A DNA stretch of 64,000 nucleotides from positions 26,353,608 through 26,417,607 of the forward strand of contig OY743174.1 in assembly GCA_963555705.1 (NCBI GenBank), in the 5' to 3' direction. Every line of letters starts with the position of its first letter. Position 1 is the stretch's first letter. Both the position numbers and the translations under genes were made by a program. Below, in pieces: positions 36,086 to 49,236 of the stretch. The notes under the pieces were generated by a model. The model had not been told where the DNA came from, did no database searches, and saw only the letters and a program-made list of their open reading frames with translations. This DNA comes from Ligustrum vulgare (Eukaryota > Streptophyta > Magnoliopsida > Lamiales > Oleaceae).

Positions 36086-37393
36086 AGGGACTAAGCTGCA
36101 AAATCACCCACCAGCTGAGCCACGTGAACGCATGGCTCGAATTGAGTTGCGAACGCGACTCAGACCTAAAAAGGGACCTGAGGCCAAGATTGGCCTCAGA
36201 TTTGCACCGCGTGATCGTGTGGCTTTAAAATAAAAAAAAAGAAAAAAACTGTTCGGGCCGAACCGGGTGAACTCGGCCGACCCGGTTCGGCCTAGATGGT
36301 TGTGTTACGCGAATTTTAGCGTTTTTTAGGGGTTTTGGATGATTTTAGGGTATTGTAAATACCAAAAATCTGATTTTACTAGGGTATCATGTAAATCTTG
36401 CCTCTTTTTGATTTTTTTCTTGTATTTTTCTTAACATTTACCTCATTTAATGCAATGTTTAATTAACGTTTTAAAACATTTTTGTGTTCTTTTTCTACAT
36501 TTCATCCTCTTGTTGTAGTTTAAGTTTTTAATTTTTGGTATTTTCTCAAAGTTCTACCATAAATGTCATATACTTTGAGTGCATTTAATGTTTTATGTTT
36601 GAGTTGTTGAAGATATTAATGGTTGATGAAGAAACTTGATTCAAATTGAAGGATTCTTCGGTTTTCACTTCAAGAACTTTACAAAAATGGGAGTTTTCTT
36701 TATTATCTTATTTTTAATCTTTATTTTAAGTATTATTCATATGTTTATCTTATTTGTTAAATGTTGTTGTTAGTTTATTATGGGTTAATGTTATTGTGTT
36801 GGAATTTTTAATTAGTTAAAGGTTATTTAAGCATTTTAGGTTGTTTTTGGATTGTAGGCATTTATGTTTATGTATTTGTGATTATGAATGTTGTTTATGT
36901 TTTTGTAGCTTTTAAAATGTTTGTCATTATGTTAGGTTGGTATTGGAATTTACTATACATGTTAGGTTAAATTTAAAATTTTCCATGTAATTTGGTTAAT
37001 TGATTAACTACCACTAATTGATTTTTGAAAGAAGAAATTGGTGTTGTTATAAAAACTTAATTCACCTTGTTCATATTTTCTAGTTTAGTTTAATCACCAA
37101 GTTTTTGTTACCATTAGTTTACTTTGGATAATTAATTTTAATTTTAGCTTTTACATATTGTTGTCTATTTGCTTTAATTAACTAGTTTTCATATCACCAT
37201 GTTCTAATTTATGTTAGTTAGTATTCATCATCAAACCAACTTCTTATATTACTTGACTTCTCTTTTAAAATGAAATCAATAATTTTAGTTACAAATCTAT
37301 CAATCTTCGTGAGTACGATAACCCGGACTTTTCTAGTCCACTTTACTACTTGAACGCAAATCGTGCACTTGCGGTATACGATTTTAGCGAACA
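36086..37393 (+). mobile_element. Athila-type LTR fragment (left)
   Basis: Shares its closing block with the LTRs at 38856 and 59683: acgataacccggactttt, then tccactttactac, gtgcacttgcgg and a gaaca end (37393). It also has a GC-rich block with gatcgtg/gaacgcgac near 36120-36220. No primer-binding site or gag follows, so it is a remnant that cut off the chromovirus to its left. Confidence 0.55.
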
Positions 37394-38400
37394 TATTATA
37401 TTGTTATTTTAGAATAAAAGCTATCTAATTCATTATTATTTGTTTATATTTCAAAAATTCTCCCAAAGTTGAAATAATGAAGCAATTGAGACGTATGAAG
37501 AGCAGTTGGAAGATAAATGGAGCTAAGTTGTACACATGGTGAAATGCATGAAGCCAATTGAGGTAGAAAAGGAGCTAATTGGAAGAAATCAGAAGTTTGA
37601 GTACTAAATTGATCTAACCGGAAGATGAATGACCTTAAATACAATTAAGAATGAAGACCAAGTTGCAGAAAATGAAAGATTGAAATTTCAGCCAGAACAT
37701 AACACAATGTGATTGCCAGCCTCTCACCTGTGCAAGCGTCACACAAATAAGCTGTCCCGAAATCGTCTATCCACGCGTTTGCTTGACTTTCTACCACATG
37801 ATTGCATGGCAGTTCGACTGGGCTGCTGCTAGGCTTTTTACACTTGAATTTTTTCTATTCTTCTCCTAATTTACCTAGAGTTTGTCCATACCTATATATA
37901 CCCAACATTGGGCACAATTTTGGGGGTTCCCAATCATACTATATTATACCAAAACGCGTAGGATAATCAAGGAATCAATTGGAGTCAAGTACAAGATTGA
38001 AGATTTCTACAACAAGATCATTACCCTGGTTTTGAACTCTAATAATTCTTGTTGTTATTTATTTTCAATTGTGTTCCTAGACGAGGTGTTTATGTTAGAA
38101 TCTTGATGAAGTTTTACTTTCCAAATTTTATGTTTTGATACTTATTTAATTTAATGCAATCTATAGGTTTGAGCAATTATTACCGAGATTTCATTTATCT
38201 ATAATTATGTGTACAATAATTAGGTAGGTGCTTTCTTTGATTAGATCCAACCAAACTTGAGTGGAAAAAGTAATAGCGGATAAATGATAGCCCTAGGAAT
38301 AGTACCTCGAATTAGAGAGAAAATAACAAGTTTAGTCGAAGTGCATCTCATGAGAGGAAAAACTATATTTGATTACTACTAATCAAATATGAATCAAATA
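37394..38400 (+). mobile_element. Athila-type LTR fragment (right)
   Basis: Resembles the first part of the LTR at 38856 after its first ~50 bases (ttattatttgtttat, ctcccaaagttgaaataatg, gaagcaattg) and contains a decayed palindrome block near 37730-37810. Its start and its end are missing. A T-run (38401-38426) follows. Confidence 0.5.
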
Positions 38401-38426
38401 ATTTTTTTTTTTTTTTTTTTTTTTTT

Positions 38427-38855
38427 GATGTTTCTACACAAATCTTCAAAAATACATCGCTTTGCATTGGATGAGTATAAACCAATTTTAGCAATCAATT
38501 TTGAAGTTATGGTTTCGACATAACAATTTCAATCCTGATTACTTGAAACTAAGAAGATCTTAACTAACCCATTTGATGTATTTTTACCATGAGATGAATC
38601 AAGAAATCATCCATTCAAATTCTTGAGCTGCAAATGGTGAAATCTTACTCCTCGCGAATCATCAATTTCACAAGCCATGTTTCCTTCTTTGTGATGTTAT
38701 TCAAACTATACCAGTTTTGAATAAGCATTTCTCCGAGAATCTTCATTAATTGATTACTTTTGTTTGAGATTTTCAAAGCTTCACTTACAAAAAGGATCAA
38801 GAAATAATTATAGAAATTAGTATTTATAAAAATATTTCATATATCATGATGCATA
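38427..38855. other. Spacer, no feature recognised
   Basis: AT-rich; no open frame or repeat that I can assign. It ends in gcata, directly before the LTR at 38856. Confidence 0.5.
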
Positions 38856-40539
38856 TGATAAGTTTATTTTATACACTTATTTATACGTCTAAATTAGAAT
38901 AATTTATTGTCGTTTTAGAGTATATGCTATTTAATTTATGTTTATTTGTTTACTTTGTAGAAAATATCCCAAAATGCGAAGAATGAAGTAATTGATGAGA
39001 AAAATGCATAATTGGATGCTAATTGGAGCTAAAATGAGCAATTGATAAGTTTGTGACGTCAACCGGAAAGATGCAATGTGCCGAAGTAAAGGAATAAGAA
39101 GTTGGAGGATCCAGTTGAAGAAATTGAGAGTTGAAACAAGCGAATTGAGAAGATTCCAAAGTATGGAGATTATATTGTTGCAATTGGAAGTTGAAGAACT
39201 GAAGAGCAAATTAAACATAAGGGACCAACTTGCAAATATCCAATGATTGATTTGGATAATAAGAAGATACTTTGAGGATTTTTAGGAGTCAATTGGATGC
39301 AAGTAGAAGTCAAAAATGAATGGAATATGATAAGAATATTACCATAAAATTGATTCTAATCCTAGAAGATTATGGACAGAATTCTAGTCGGACTTTGAGA
39401 CTTATTTTGGGATAGTAAACGTTCGAATTGGGAAAATTCTATTTCAGGAAGAATTATATCCATTTACGTTATCTTTTTAAATAACTTTGAATCACATTAA
39501 TCGGATAAGGGAAGAGAAAGATATGGTCGAAATACTGAACGCCGTGCAGATACCAAAAAAGACTCGCGCGCGGAATTGATGAATTTCTTTCCTTCTTCAA
39601 CTTGATCTCTTCACCAACTATAAATACAACCTCTTTGCACTAAAATCAGACCTTTGCCTCTCATTAGAACGAGCCACAATCGAGAAATCAACATCAAATT
39701 CTTGGAGAATCAAGCATCGCAAAGGGGCGTGAATTGAAGATACCTGAAAAATTGATAATTGGTGCAATCTTTCCATTCTTCGTTGTTATTTTCAATGAAC
39801 GTCATTATATTTTGTTTTTGTTATTTAAATATGATGTGTAGCTAAATTTGATGTTGGGATGAACGATGTAGCCTAGTTAATTATTTTAATTCCATATTCC
39901 TTGTTTTAACGCTTTAATGCATGTGTTGATTTATTATTGCGTTTAATGCGTGAATGAACTGGCCACTTATTCATGATTTTATGTGTTACTTCCATAATCC
40001 GAGAGGTGAGTTAATAACATAGATCTAGGTAATGAATCCGGTAATTGAACGAGAGATAGAGATATACTCTTGTTATTATTGCGGTTGTGTGTGAATTCTT
40101 GTGTGTAATGCATCTAGATAAGGAATATTCGGACCCGATGTAGAGATACATGGTTGACTTATTTAGGTAAATTTGATTTAAACTCGAGAGAGGAATTTCA
40201 ATTTAAATTAGTGAATTCGACCGAATGCATATTTAGGAAATAAAACTGGAATTGGAGTTAATTTAATTGGTTAGGTGAAATCGTAAATCCCAACTACTTT
40301 ACAATCGTATTTGAAAACAAAACAATTCTCTAATTTTAAATTCTTCAATTTAATTCTTTAGTTTTAGTTTAAAATCTCAAAATTATTTCGTCCGTTCAAA
40401 TAAAGTGTAGAACTAAAATATTTCGGTAATTAATAGCAGTCCTCGTGGGACGATAATCCGGACTCCTAGGTCCACTTTATTACTTCTCACGACCCGTGCA
40501 CTTGCGGGGGTATTTCGCATCGTGAGATATCAGTGAACA
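38856..40539 (+). repeat. 5' LTR of the Athila-type element
   Basis: 1684 bp, TGATAAGTTTATTTTATACA...gatatcagtgaaca. Collinear with the solo LTR at 59683-61186, which sets its boundaries. Confidence 0.85.
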
Positions 40540-40545
40540 AGTTTT

Positions 40546-40561
40546 TGGCGCCGTTGCCGGG
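40546..40561 (+). promoter_or_regulatory. Primer-binding site, tRNA-Asp type
   Basis: TGGCGCCGTTGCCGGG starts six bases after the LTR end. It is complementary to the 3' end of plant tRNA-Asp, the primer used by Athila-type elements. Confidence 0.85.
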
Positions 40562-40684
40562 AACTGTTTTTATATTAATATCGATACCCATTAGTTCTTA
40601 TTTTACTTTGAACTTTATTTTGCTTATTTTTATTTTTATATTATTTTTCAGTTTTTGTTTTTAGTTTTTGTTTTTATTTAATTT

Positions 40685-43183
40685 ATGTTAAGAAGGACTA
40701 AGTCATTTGATTTACTTCCTTTTGATACAGAAATTGAACGCACTTTTCGACAGAGGCATAGACAACAGTTGGAAGCGAATCAACAAACAAACTTAGCCAT
40801 GGCAGATGATAGAATTCAAGATAATCAGGGAAATCAACAAAATCTGCCAGCAGCTGTAAATGGACAGCAACAAAATCATGGAAGGCGCGTTTTGCGAGAC
40901 TACATGATTCCTCCTGTGGGGAACATTGGAACATGCATAGTACCTCCTGCAATCCAAGCTAACAATTTTGAGATCAAAACCTCTTTGATCTCCCTGATCC
41001 AAAACTCATGTATTTTCCATGGATTGCCGACTGAAGATCCTCATGCACATCTTCGATCCTTTTTGGAATTGTGTGAAATGCAGCGCATGAATGGAGTTTC
41101 AGATGATGCTGTGAAATTGAAGTTATTTTCATTCTCTTTGGCGGAAAAAGCAAAAGCCTGGTTTTACTCTTTGCCCTTACACACAATCACCACTTTTGAA
41201 GTTATGAGCCAGAAATTTGTAGATATATTTTTCCCACCTGGCCGCATGTCAAAGCTAAGGCGTGAAATTCTGTCCTTTAGTCAACAGCCAGGGGAATCCA
41301 TTTTTGAAGCTCGGGAAAGGTTCAATGAGCTTATCAGACAGTGTCCTACCCATGGAATCGCAGATTGGATCTTAGTCCAGACATTCTACAATGGGTTGAC
41401 GAATGAGAATAAAAAGTACGCTGACTCAGCAGCTGGAGGATCAGTAATGGATATGACATATGAAGAAGCTTCTGAGATTTTTGAGAAGATGGCTGCGAAC
41501 AGTTACCAGTGGTACTCAAATAGATCTACACCAAAGTCTGGAGGAATTGTTGCAGTTAATGAGATTACAGCATTAAATGCTAAGCTGGATGCTTTAACGA
41601 AGAAAATCGACATTATGGGTGTGCATCCAGTAAATTCAGTTCATACAACTTTGTGTGATTTCTGTTTCGAAAATCACGCGATAAATTTCTGCCCACTCAA
41701 CAAAATCAATCAAACCCAGAACAGGTCAACTTCGTAGGAAACAGGCAGCAGGGTGGTCCTTATTCACAAACTTACAATCCAGAATGGAAGAATCACCCAA
41801 ATTTTTCATGGTCTTACAATCAGAATGTTCAGCGGCCGCCTGGATTTCAACAACAGCAACAGCAACAATCCCAGAAAAACATATCCGAGAACATAGAAGA
41901 GTTAATTCAGTTGGTCAAGAGTCAGAATGGTGAGATAATGAATCAAGCTGTTGAAATAAGAAATTTGAAGAAACAAATGGGAGAGCTGGCAGCTAGCAGC
42001 TCAACAAGACAGCCAGGACAGTTACCAAGCAACACTGAAATGAACCCTCGTGAGCATGTTAATGCAATAACAACGAGGAGCGGGGTTCAGCTATCTGAAG
42101 TGACTGTAGAGGATTATGAAAAGCAGAAGAACCAGAAGAAAAATGTGGTGGAAGAACAGAAAAGTGAAAAGGAACAGGGATCAACTGCAGAAACTCAAGA
42201 AAAAGTGGAAGAAGAAGTTCGAGTTCGACCTCCAGTAAAGGCATATGTACCCCCAGTTCCTTATCCACAAAGATTGATAAAGCATCAGTTGGAGCAGCAG
42301 TTTGGAAAATTTTTGGAAATATTCAAGAAACTGCACATTAATATTCCTTTTGCTGAAGCATTGGCTCAAATGCTGCTCTACTTGAAATTCATGAAAGAGA
42401 TGTTGTCAAATAAAAGGAAATTGGTTGATAATGAAATAGTAGCACTGAGTGAGGAGTGCAGCGCCATACTTCAAAAGAAATTACCACAAAAATTGACCGA
42501 TCCAGGGAGTTTCTCTATCCCTTGCATTATTGGTAATTTCAGTTTTGATAATGTTTTGTGTGATCTAGGGGCCAGTGTTAATTTAATGCATTTGTCTGTG
42601 TACAGGAAACTTGGTTTGGGGGAGCTTAAACCAACCAATATCACACTGAAGCTGGCGAACAGATCAATCCAATATCCATATGGGATTGTTGAGAACGTGA
42701 TAGTAAAAGTAGACAAATTTTTCTTCCCAGCCGACTTTGTGATCCTGGACATGGAAGAAGACACTCAAATGCCCCTCATTCTTGGAAGGCCTTTCCTGGC
42801 TACTGGAAGAGCCTTAATCGACATTGAAAAGGGAGATCATTTTTAGAGTCGAGAAGGAGCAAGTCACTTTCAGTATCAAGCCAAGGCAAGACCTTGATGT
42901 TCTAAAAGAAAGTTGCTTCAAGGTGGAGGGAGTGATCCAGAAACCCGAAGAAAATGTGGAGCAAGGGATAAAACTTGAGAATGCTTCGATATTACAAAGA
43001 GGGATCTTAGAAGCGAAGCAGGAGAGGAGTAACTTGAAGAAGGAGAAAAAACCAAATTTTAGTCAACAAAAGGTGGAAAATGAAGTATTAGACTTCAAGA
43101 GAGTGAGGAAAAGGATTGAGAAGTGCAAGGCAGGAAATTGCAAGTTGTGCAGGGGCTCAAGGGGATCATTCAAGCCTCCGTGA
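40685..43183 (+). pseudogene. gag-protease of the Athila-type element (frameshifted)
   Basis: Gag opens with MLRRTKSFDLLPFD at 40685 and runs 350 codons to 41737. It includes the retrotransposon gag core (FHGLPTEDPHAHLRSFLELC, AEKAKAWFYSLP, LSFSQQPGESIFEARERFNEL) and a zinc-knuckle remnant CDFCFENHAINFC. A frameshift near 41710 leads into the second frame, 41713-42846, with NPREHVNAITTRSG and a retropepsin core: IIGNFSFDNVLCDLGASVNL (D-L-G-A-S) and MPLILGRPFLATGRALIDI. A second shift near 42838 leads to 42850-43183, ending in a Lys-rich tail. RT never begins. Confidence 0.85.
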
Positions 43184-45990
43184 TAAAGAAGTGCAAAAAG
43201 TCGAGCTTTAGACTTAAAACGGAGCTCTTGTTGGGAGGCAACCCAACATTTCTTCCCTTTTATTTATTATGCTTTCATAATTTATTTATTTATTTACTGA
43301 ACTTAGATATATGCATGGTAGGAATTGTGTTTGAGTGTTTTGCATGTTTTATGTTAAGAGTACTTGTGCATAATATTCTATTATTGCATATTTAGGTATG
43401 TTTTTGATTTTGCATGTTTACATTAGGGTAGGTTTTTTTCGTCATTCCAAACTCACACACACTAGTTTGAGTCATGAAGTTAATGTTTGGAAAATCAATG
43501 CATTAATCATGAAGAAGTGATTAGGGGGAAAAATGATTTTGAAAAAAAAAAAAAAAATAGGAAAAATTTTCAGTATTGCCGTGTACTACGCGATCGCGTG
43601 CCAATAGGCAATGGCGATCGCAAATCCACATTTAAAAATCAACAGGTTTTAAAACCTTGAACCACGCGATCACTGGCACTCCAACCAGGCGATCGCGTGG
43701 GTAATCTGATACCAAATTCGGCAGTTTAAGTGCTTCACTTAATTCTTTCAATTTCAAACAACATGAATTCGTTTTCTCTCCCCCAATCACCTCATATTTG
43801 ATCTTCCATTTTGTGTGCATGTCATCATCACCTAGTTGCACCAAATTCATTGCTATTTTCACATCCAAATCAATGAAAGGTATGAAATTCTTCATTTAAA
43901 TCCATGTTTCCTCAAAATTTGGAAATTTTCTTTGAGTTCTTGGATTTTGAAATTGTGAATGGTGAAGATTGGGCTTAGGTTAGATGTTGGAGAAGGTGAT
44001 TTGTGGTTTAGTAGACAAAATTTTTGGTTCATTCATGCCTCAAAACCTATGCATACCCTTTGATTTTTGCAATGCACACCATGTATTTGATGAAATACCA
44101 CAAAGACATTCTAGTGCTAATTTGAGACATCCTTCCGAGCATTTATCTTGATGATATGTTTCTCATTGATTATATGTGTGTAGTTCATGAATTAGTTCAC
44201 TTCATTTCACAGAATTCATGAAAACAAATTTAGCACCATGGCAGCCTCAATGCAAGGCCACTGCAGACCATTGCACCTGAAAATCCACTCACGTCACCAA
44301 CTTTTCCATAGTTTTACATGACCATATTGAGCTCCAAAAGACCTGAATTTTTAATATGTTGTAGACCATGCTGTGAACTTTAACATATCAAAATAAGGCT
44401 CGGAAAAATTTGTGTTTTTCTAGGTTATATCAAGGCTTAAATATGTGTAGTCTACCATTGTTGAAAATTAAAATTTTTTTTGCTTTAACCTTAGTTTGGG
44501 GGTGTAGCACTGAACTTCCATTTTTTCTTATTGATGTTTATGACTTCTAATGTTACTTATCTCTTATTTGCAAGGTAAACATCAATCAGGACACCTCAAA
44601 CCAAATCGGGAAAAGCAAGAAAATGGTCGATTCATCCAAGACAGTGCAACAGGAAGCTTCAAAGAAATAAATCCTCTAAACTTGGGAAGTTCTCGTTCTC
44701 TTTTCTTTGTCTTGTTTTATTTTGTTGAATATTTTTGACAAACATTGAGGACAATGTTCATTTCAAGTTTGGGGGTGAAATTTCATTGCATTCTTCATTC
44801 ATTTTATATTCATTCGATTCTTTAAGGGCTATTTATATATATATATATATATAAAAAATTGAAAATGTGTTAACATATTTATTGCCTAGGATATAGTATG
44901 AATCGATTTGTGCTTAGGTTTGAAAATTGGACAACATGAAAGCATGAACTTATTTTTGAACTAGTTATATTTTGCTAGATTCATACTTATTGCGCACATA
45001 GCCAGTATTGGATAATTGCTTGTGTGAGGGATTTTGTTTAATACATGTGGGGCAGAGTTTATGCAATTTGAACTTAGGAATGACTCAAAAATCCCTGAAC
45101 TTAGATCATTAGACATCCCACCCCTAAAAGAACCAATCATGCTAAAAGGAAAGTTTGGGGGTAAAATGGTTGGAATTTGTGTGTATTGACGGGTTGGAGG
45201 TCTGTGGTTCTTGGTTTTGCACTTTAGTCATTACATTTTGGTCAACTGGTATAAATCATTTCCAGCATAAAAACAGAAAAATGCTGAATGTCTTATTCTG
45301 CTATTCAAATGCCTTTTTGACTCGAGTAAGTAAGTCCGAGGGGTCTTTCAAACCTGGTGCCCTAAAGCCGTCTGGTTTGGGAGTTACAGATCTGAAAGCT
45401 CGCTACATGGGTCATATAGAAAGCCCGTATGAAAAGTTCTGCACAAAGATGGTAAAAGACAGGGACAATTAAAAGAAAAAGTCGTCCATAAAAAAATAAT
45501 ATTGCATGGTATAAGCTTTGTTGACTGAACTGTGGTGGTTGAGGTTATAGAATTGGGGACTTCTTTTTGTTGTGCATGCATATTTCTGATTTTGACTGCC
45601 TTGTGTGGAAAAAGCTAAGAATATTTTTAGAACCCACATAGATAAAAAATCGGGATGCGAGAGAAAAAGCAGAAAGTGATGATCATCCGTGAGCGCTGAA
45701 AGGAATTTCATTAGAAATCATAGATTGATCACATGGGATTCGAGCTTGATTATGCATAATGAGCCACACAATGTTGAGCACATCTTTTGCATAAGTGTGC
45801 GTTTGACATTGACTATTCACACACACACACTTAAAAATCTGGAAAATATAACTAGAAATTATTTTGCATTGTTGTTCATGACGCTTGCTTAAAGCTTAAA
45901 TTCGTTTGGACTATGGAGGCGTATAGTAAACATGTTGACACAACAAAAATATTTGTTCTCATATTTCTGAAATTTTTGTACTTTATTTTA
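43184..45990 (+). other. Post-pol non-coding region of the Athila-type element
   Basis: Carries the landmarks listed for the element, a GCGATCGC cluster (43590-43597, 43614-43621, 43689-43696) and an (AT)n run at 44837-44861. No env-like ORF of any length. Open frames at 44550 and 45155 are short and unsupported. Confidence 0.6.
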
Positions 45991-45999
45991 GGTGGTGAT

Positions 46000-46485
46000 G
46001 GATTTAGGTGGTTATTTGTGGTGGTTGGTGGTGATGGTTTTGGTGGTGATTGGTGGTGGTGGTTGTAATTAGTTACAACGGTAACTAATTACAAATTGGA
46101 ATAAAATTACAATTGTAATTAATTAGTAGGCGGTGGTTGGTGGTGATGGTTTTAGGTGATGATTGATGGCGGTGGTAATTGTAATTAATTACAAATTGAA
46201 ATAAAGTTACAATTGTATTTTCGACGGTGATTGTGGCAGTGACTAATTACAAATTAGGTGGTGATTGGTGATGGTGGCGATGATAATGGTAATTAATTGC
46301 AATTGCAATTGTAGTTAATTATAAATTGAAATAAAGTTACAATTGTGATTAATTACAGATACTGATTTTGATTAAAAAAAAACTTATTTTGAAAATTATT
46401 TTGATACTTATGTAATTAGTTACAAATCACTTGAATACAAAAATTTTTAAGCGTAAATGTGTGTAATTGTATACTTAACCCTTCA
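46000..46485. repeat. Second block of the AATTACAATTGTAATT repeat
   Basis: Same units as 13960-17110, including tattttcgacggtgattgtg, ggtggtgattggtgatgg and the closing module gtaattagttacaaatcac, then aaatttttaagc and gtgtgtaattgt, matching 15270-15335. This fixes at least one conserved end shared by the two loci. Confidence 0.75.
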
Positions 46486-47108
46486 CTTTCCAAATCCCTC
46501 AAGCCCAAATCCACGACCTATAACCCTAACCCAATAACCCACGACCTACAACCTATACCATCTAAAATCAGATAATCCAAAATCCAAAAAGGGAAAATGA
46601 TGAAACCCTTCATTTAAAGATCACTTTGTAATAATAAAGTTATAACTTTTAATTTGTAAAAATCAGGTCCTAATTACCAATTAATTTTTATTAATAAACA
46701 TTTTATACCAATTCAATCCTTAAATAATATCAAAACTGTTTCAGACATCTCTCTCTCTACAACCCCCACCCAAAGTGATCCTACCATTACCACCATTCCG
46801 CCAGAGCTACGATGTCCATTGGAATCAGCAGGCGGTGGAGGAGGAGGCAGTATGCGGTGGCCGCTACTTGCTTCAACTTTGTCACGCAGCCAACCGCTGC
46901 TCGTAAAAGCGACGCTGTGCACCTTCAACCTCTCAAATTCCGCTGCCTTCGCCCTGCAGAATCGGCTTTATGATCGCCGCCCGTCGTTGACTCAACTTGA
47001 CCTCCTTCGATCTGTTAGTTGTGGTGAGATATTGGTGGTTGGTGGTGAGTTGTGGTTGTAGTGAGTGGTGAGTTGTGGTTGAAGATGGTGGTGGTGGTTG
47101 GTGTTGGT
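46486..47108 (+). other. Unrecognised GC-richer stretch with an 80-codon frame
   Basis: 46819-47061 encodes a Ser/Leu-rich frame beginning MESAGGGGGG with composition unlike the surrounding AT-rich DNA; CT-rich sequence precedes it (46740-46770). It could be a former first exon captured in or next to the repeat block. The downstream ggtggt-rich part is low-complexity. Product unknown. Confidence 0.25.
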
Positions 47109-47939
47109 TAGGAGTGGACAAAAAAACAGGAACGAACCGAAAAAATCGAAACCATATGGTTTTTAAAAAAATAAAATAGGAAATCGATTTTGGAACTGAG
47201 AACCTATTCGATTCTCGGTTCCGCTTTTAGAAACGAAAAATCAATGTTAGAATTAGGTCTTTGATCCTTATTTATTTTTTTGATGGTTTTAATTGTCCTA
47301 AAACTAAAAATCAAAAGAATTCATAATTTTTTTGGGTAAAGTGAAAATGATTAAGTTCTTTTTATGAAATTTGTTACGTCTCTACCTTATAGTAACCTTT
47401 AAGTTCACACTTGGACTGAAATTCTTAGTAAATGAAAATAGAATAAGACTAACTTATTAATAAGAAAAGTTGTAAATGAGCACGATGGAGTTAATTAAAT
47501 ATTTAAATACAAATTTAAAGCAATTAATAATAATGCATTTAAAACTCATGATTCATCCCACGAGTTTACTATACAAATTTGTATGGCTTCTTGCCATGCT
47601 CAAAAAATCTTCCAGTCCATTTGTTTCTTATTTTGGTTGATGAATATCTTTTGTTTCTTGGAGAATCCTATATTTTCTTTGGGATGAAAGGATTTTTGAA
47701 ATCCTTGATCTTGGTATACTCGATAAAAGTTTATTTCAGGTTATGGCTCGCTTCCCGAGGCCTAATACTCCTCAATAAGGCTCCCGAAAAATAATTATTA
47801 TTGTAGAACCGAATTAGAATCAAAACCGAACCAAAGTCGAATGGTTTGGTTCTCATTTGGTTCTTGCAATTCAATGGAACCGAAAAGTATGGTTCGATTC
47901 TGGTTCTTGAGGTATCGAACCACCCGACGCCCACCCCTA
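47109..47939. mobile_element. hAT-like non-autonomous DNA transposon
   Basis: Starts TAGGAGTGGAC and ends GCCCACCCCTA (inverted ends with few mismatches), flanked by 8-bp target duplications gtgttggt (47101-47108) and gtgttggc (47940-47947). Subterminal gaaccg/cggttc motifs are in inverted orientation. The 8-bp TSD and (C)TAGGGGTGGGC-type ends are hAT hallmarks. No transposase ORF. Confidence 0.8.
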
Positions 47940-48394
47940 GTGTTGGCGGGTTTATGTCTTCAAACTTTTGAGATGGTATATGGTAGATCTGTGGGATTCG
48001 ATCTCAAATTCGTTGGTGGTGGTTTTAGGCGGTGGCTTTTCTAATGATGCAGATCTTGAGACGGCGGTGGTACTGGTCACAACAGCGGCGACTGGACGGT
48101 GGTAGTGTAGGGAAGCAATTTGTTTTGGAAGTTGAAGATCTGTGGGATGCAATTTCAAATTCGATGTGGGATGCGATATAAGGAGAGATATTTATGATCT
48201 AATAAATTTCGATATAATAAAAGAAGATTTTATCATAAACGAAATATTAGATTTAATCCACAAAGATGTACTAGAAGAATTATATAAATATTATAGAAAT
48301 AGATTATCATAAAGTAGATCCTCAATTAGTTAGATATCTAGACATAGAAACAAATGAAAAATTAAATTTAATAGTAGAATAAAGAAGAAATTTA

Positions 48395-48715
48395 ATGGAT
48401 CAAATAAGAGAAGAAAGAAATATTAAACGACAAGAAAAAATAAGATTAAAATTATTGGAGAAAAAGAGAGAATATTTTGATAGAATTTTAAAACAATTAT
48501 AAAAAATTCAAACGATTTTAGAAGACAAAGAAAAAATTAGAAAAGAAAAATATGATGAAACAAATACATTGGAAGACTATCTAAAATATTATAGAATATA
48601 TCATCAAAAATTAATGATTGGATCAATAGAAGAATATTGTGCATATCAAATAATGAATTATAAAGAAGCAAAATATGAAACAAAACTTATTCTAGAAATC
48701 GAACATATTAAATGA
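48395..48715 (+). pseudogene. Lys/Glu-rich small ORF of virus B
   Basis: An ATG at 48395 opens a Lys/Glu/Ile-rich, helix-prone frame that meets a stop at about 48500 and continues open for some 70 codons to about 48715. Preceding 48180-48390 is the viral left edge. Function unknown; position suggests a small accessory protein. Confidence 0.4.
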
Positions 48716-48819
48716 AGAAATTAATGACAGAATTTTCAGAAATAAAATTTGAAAAACAAATAATAGAAAATATACGACTTCCAGTTGGATCTTATCAAAT
48801 AAAATGAGCTAATACAACT

Positions 48820-49092
48820 ATGTTTCAACCATTAAGCTCATGGAGAGAATCTGATGGATTTCTTAACATGCAATTAAATTGGATAAGTGTCTTTTTATGG
48901 CAAACATATAAAAACATAAATTTACAAGATAAATTAGCTATCGAAGAATTACAACAATTAAATATACAGAACATGAATATAAAAGAAAAATTACAAAATA
49001 TTCAAAATAAACTAAAAATACAATTAAAAGAATTAAAAGAAATGATAGGAGAAGTTAAAAATATAGATGAAGAAATCTTAAAAGAATTCTAA
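48820..49092 (+). pseudogene. Coiled-coil ORF upstream of the VAP-like ORF (virus B)
   Basis: 90 codons: an N-terminal part with FQPLSSWRESDGFLNMQLNW, then a long heptad-like coiled coil (LQQLNIQNMNIKEKLQNIQ). A stop at 49090 is followed by about 35 more codons of similar coil in frame. It sits where caulimoviruses carry ORF II, ahead of the ORF III-like gene; homology is only positional. Confidence 0.5.
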
Positions 49093-49236
49093 AGAAAATT
49101 AGGAGAATTAATTAATCAAGATAAAATTGGAATAATTATAGAAAAAATAGATAGGTTAAATGAAAAATAAGAAGAAAATGAAAATGAAAAAATCATATCA
49201 ATAGAAGAAAGAATAAAAAAACTAGAAATAAAATAG

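Larger units (their letters stand above)
38856..45990 (+). mobile_element. Athila-type Gypsy element with pol deleted (gag-PR only)
   Basis: 5' LTR 38856-40539, tRNA-Asp-type primer-binding site, gag and protease, then directly the post-pol region: cttgttgggaggcaaccc (43227-43244) and cattgaggacaatgttc plus gtttgggggtg (44747-44777), both conserved Athila/Tat landmarks. RT, RNase H and integrase are absent, so an internal deletion or a non-autonomous lineage is likely. No 3' LTR is found before the repeat block at about 46000, where the element seems truncated. Confidence 0.8.
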
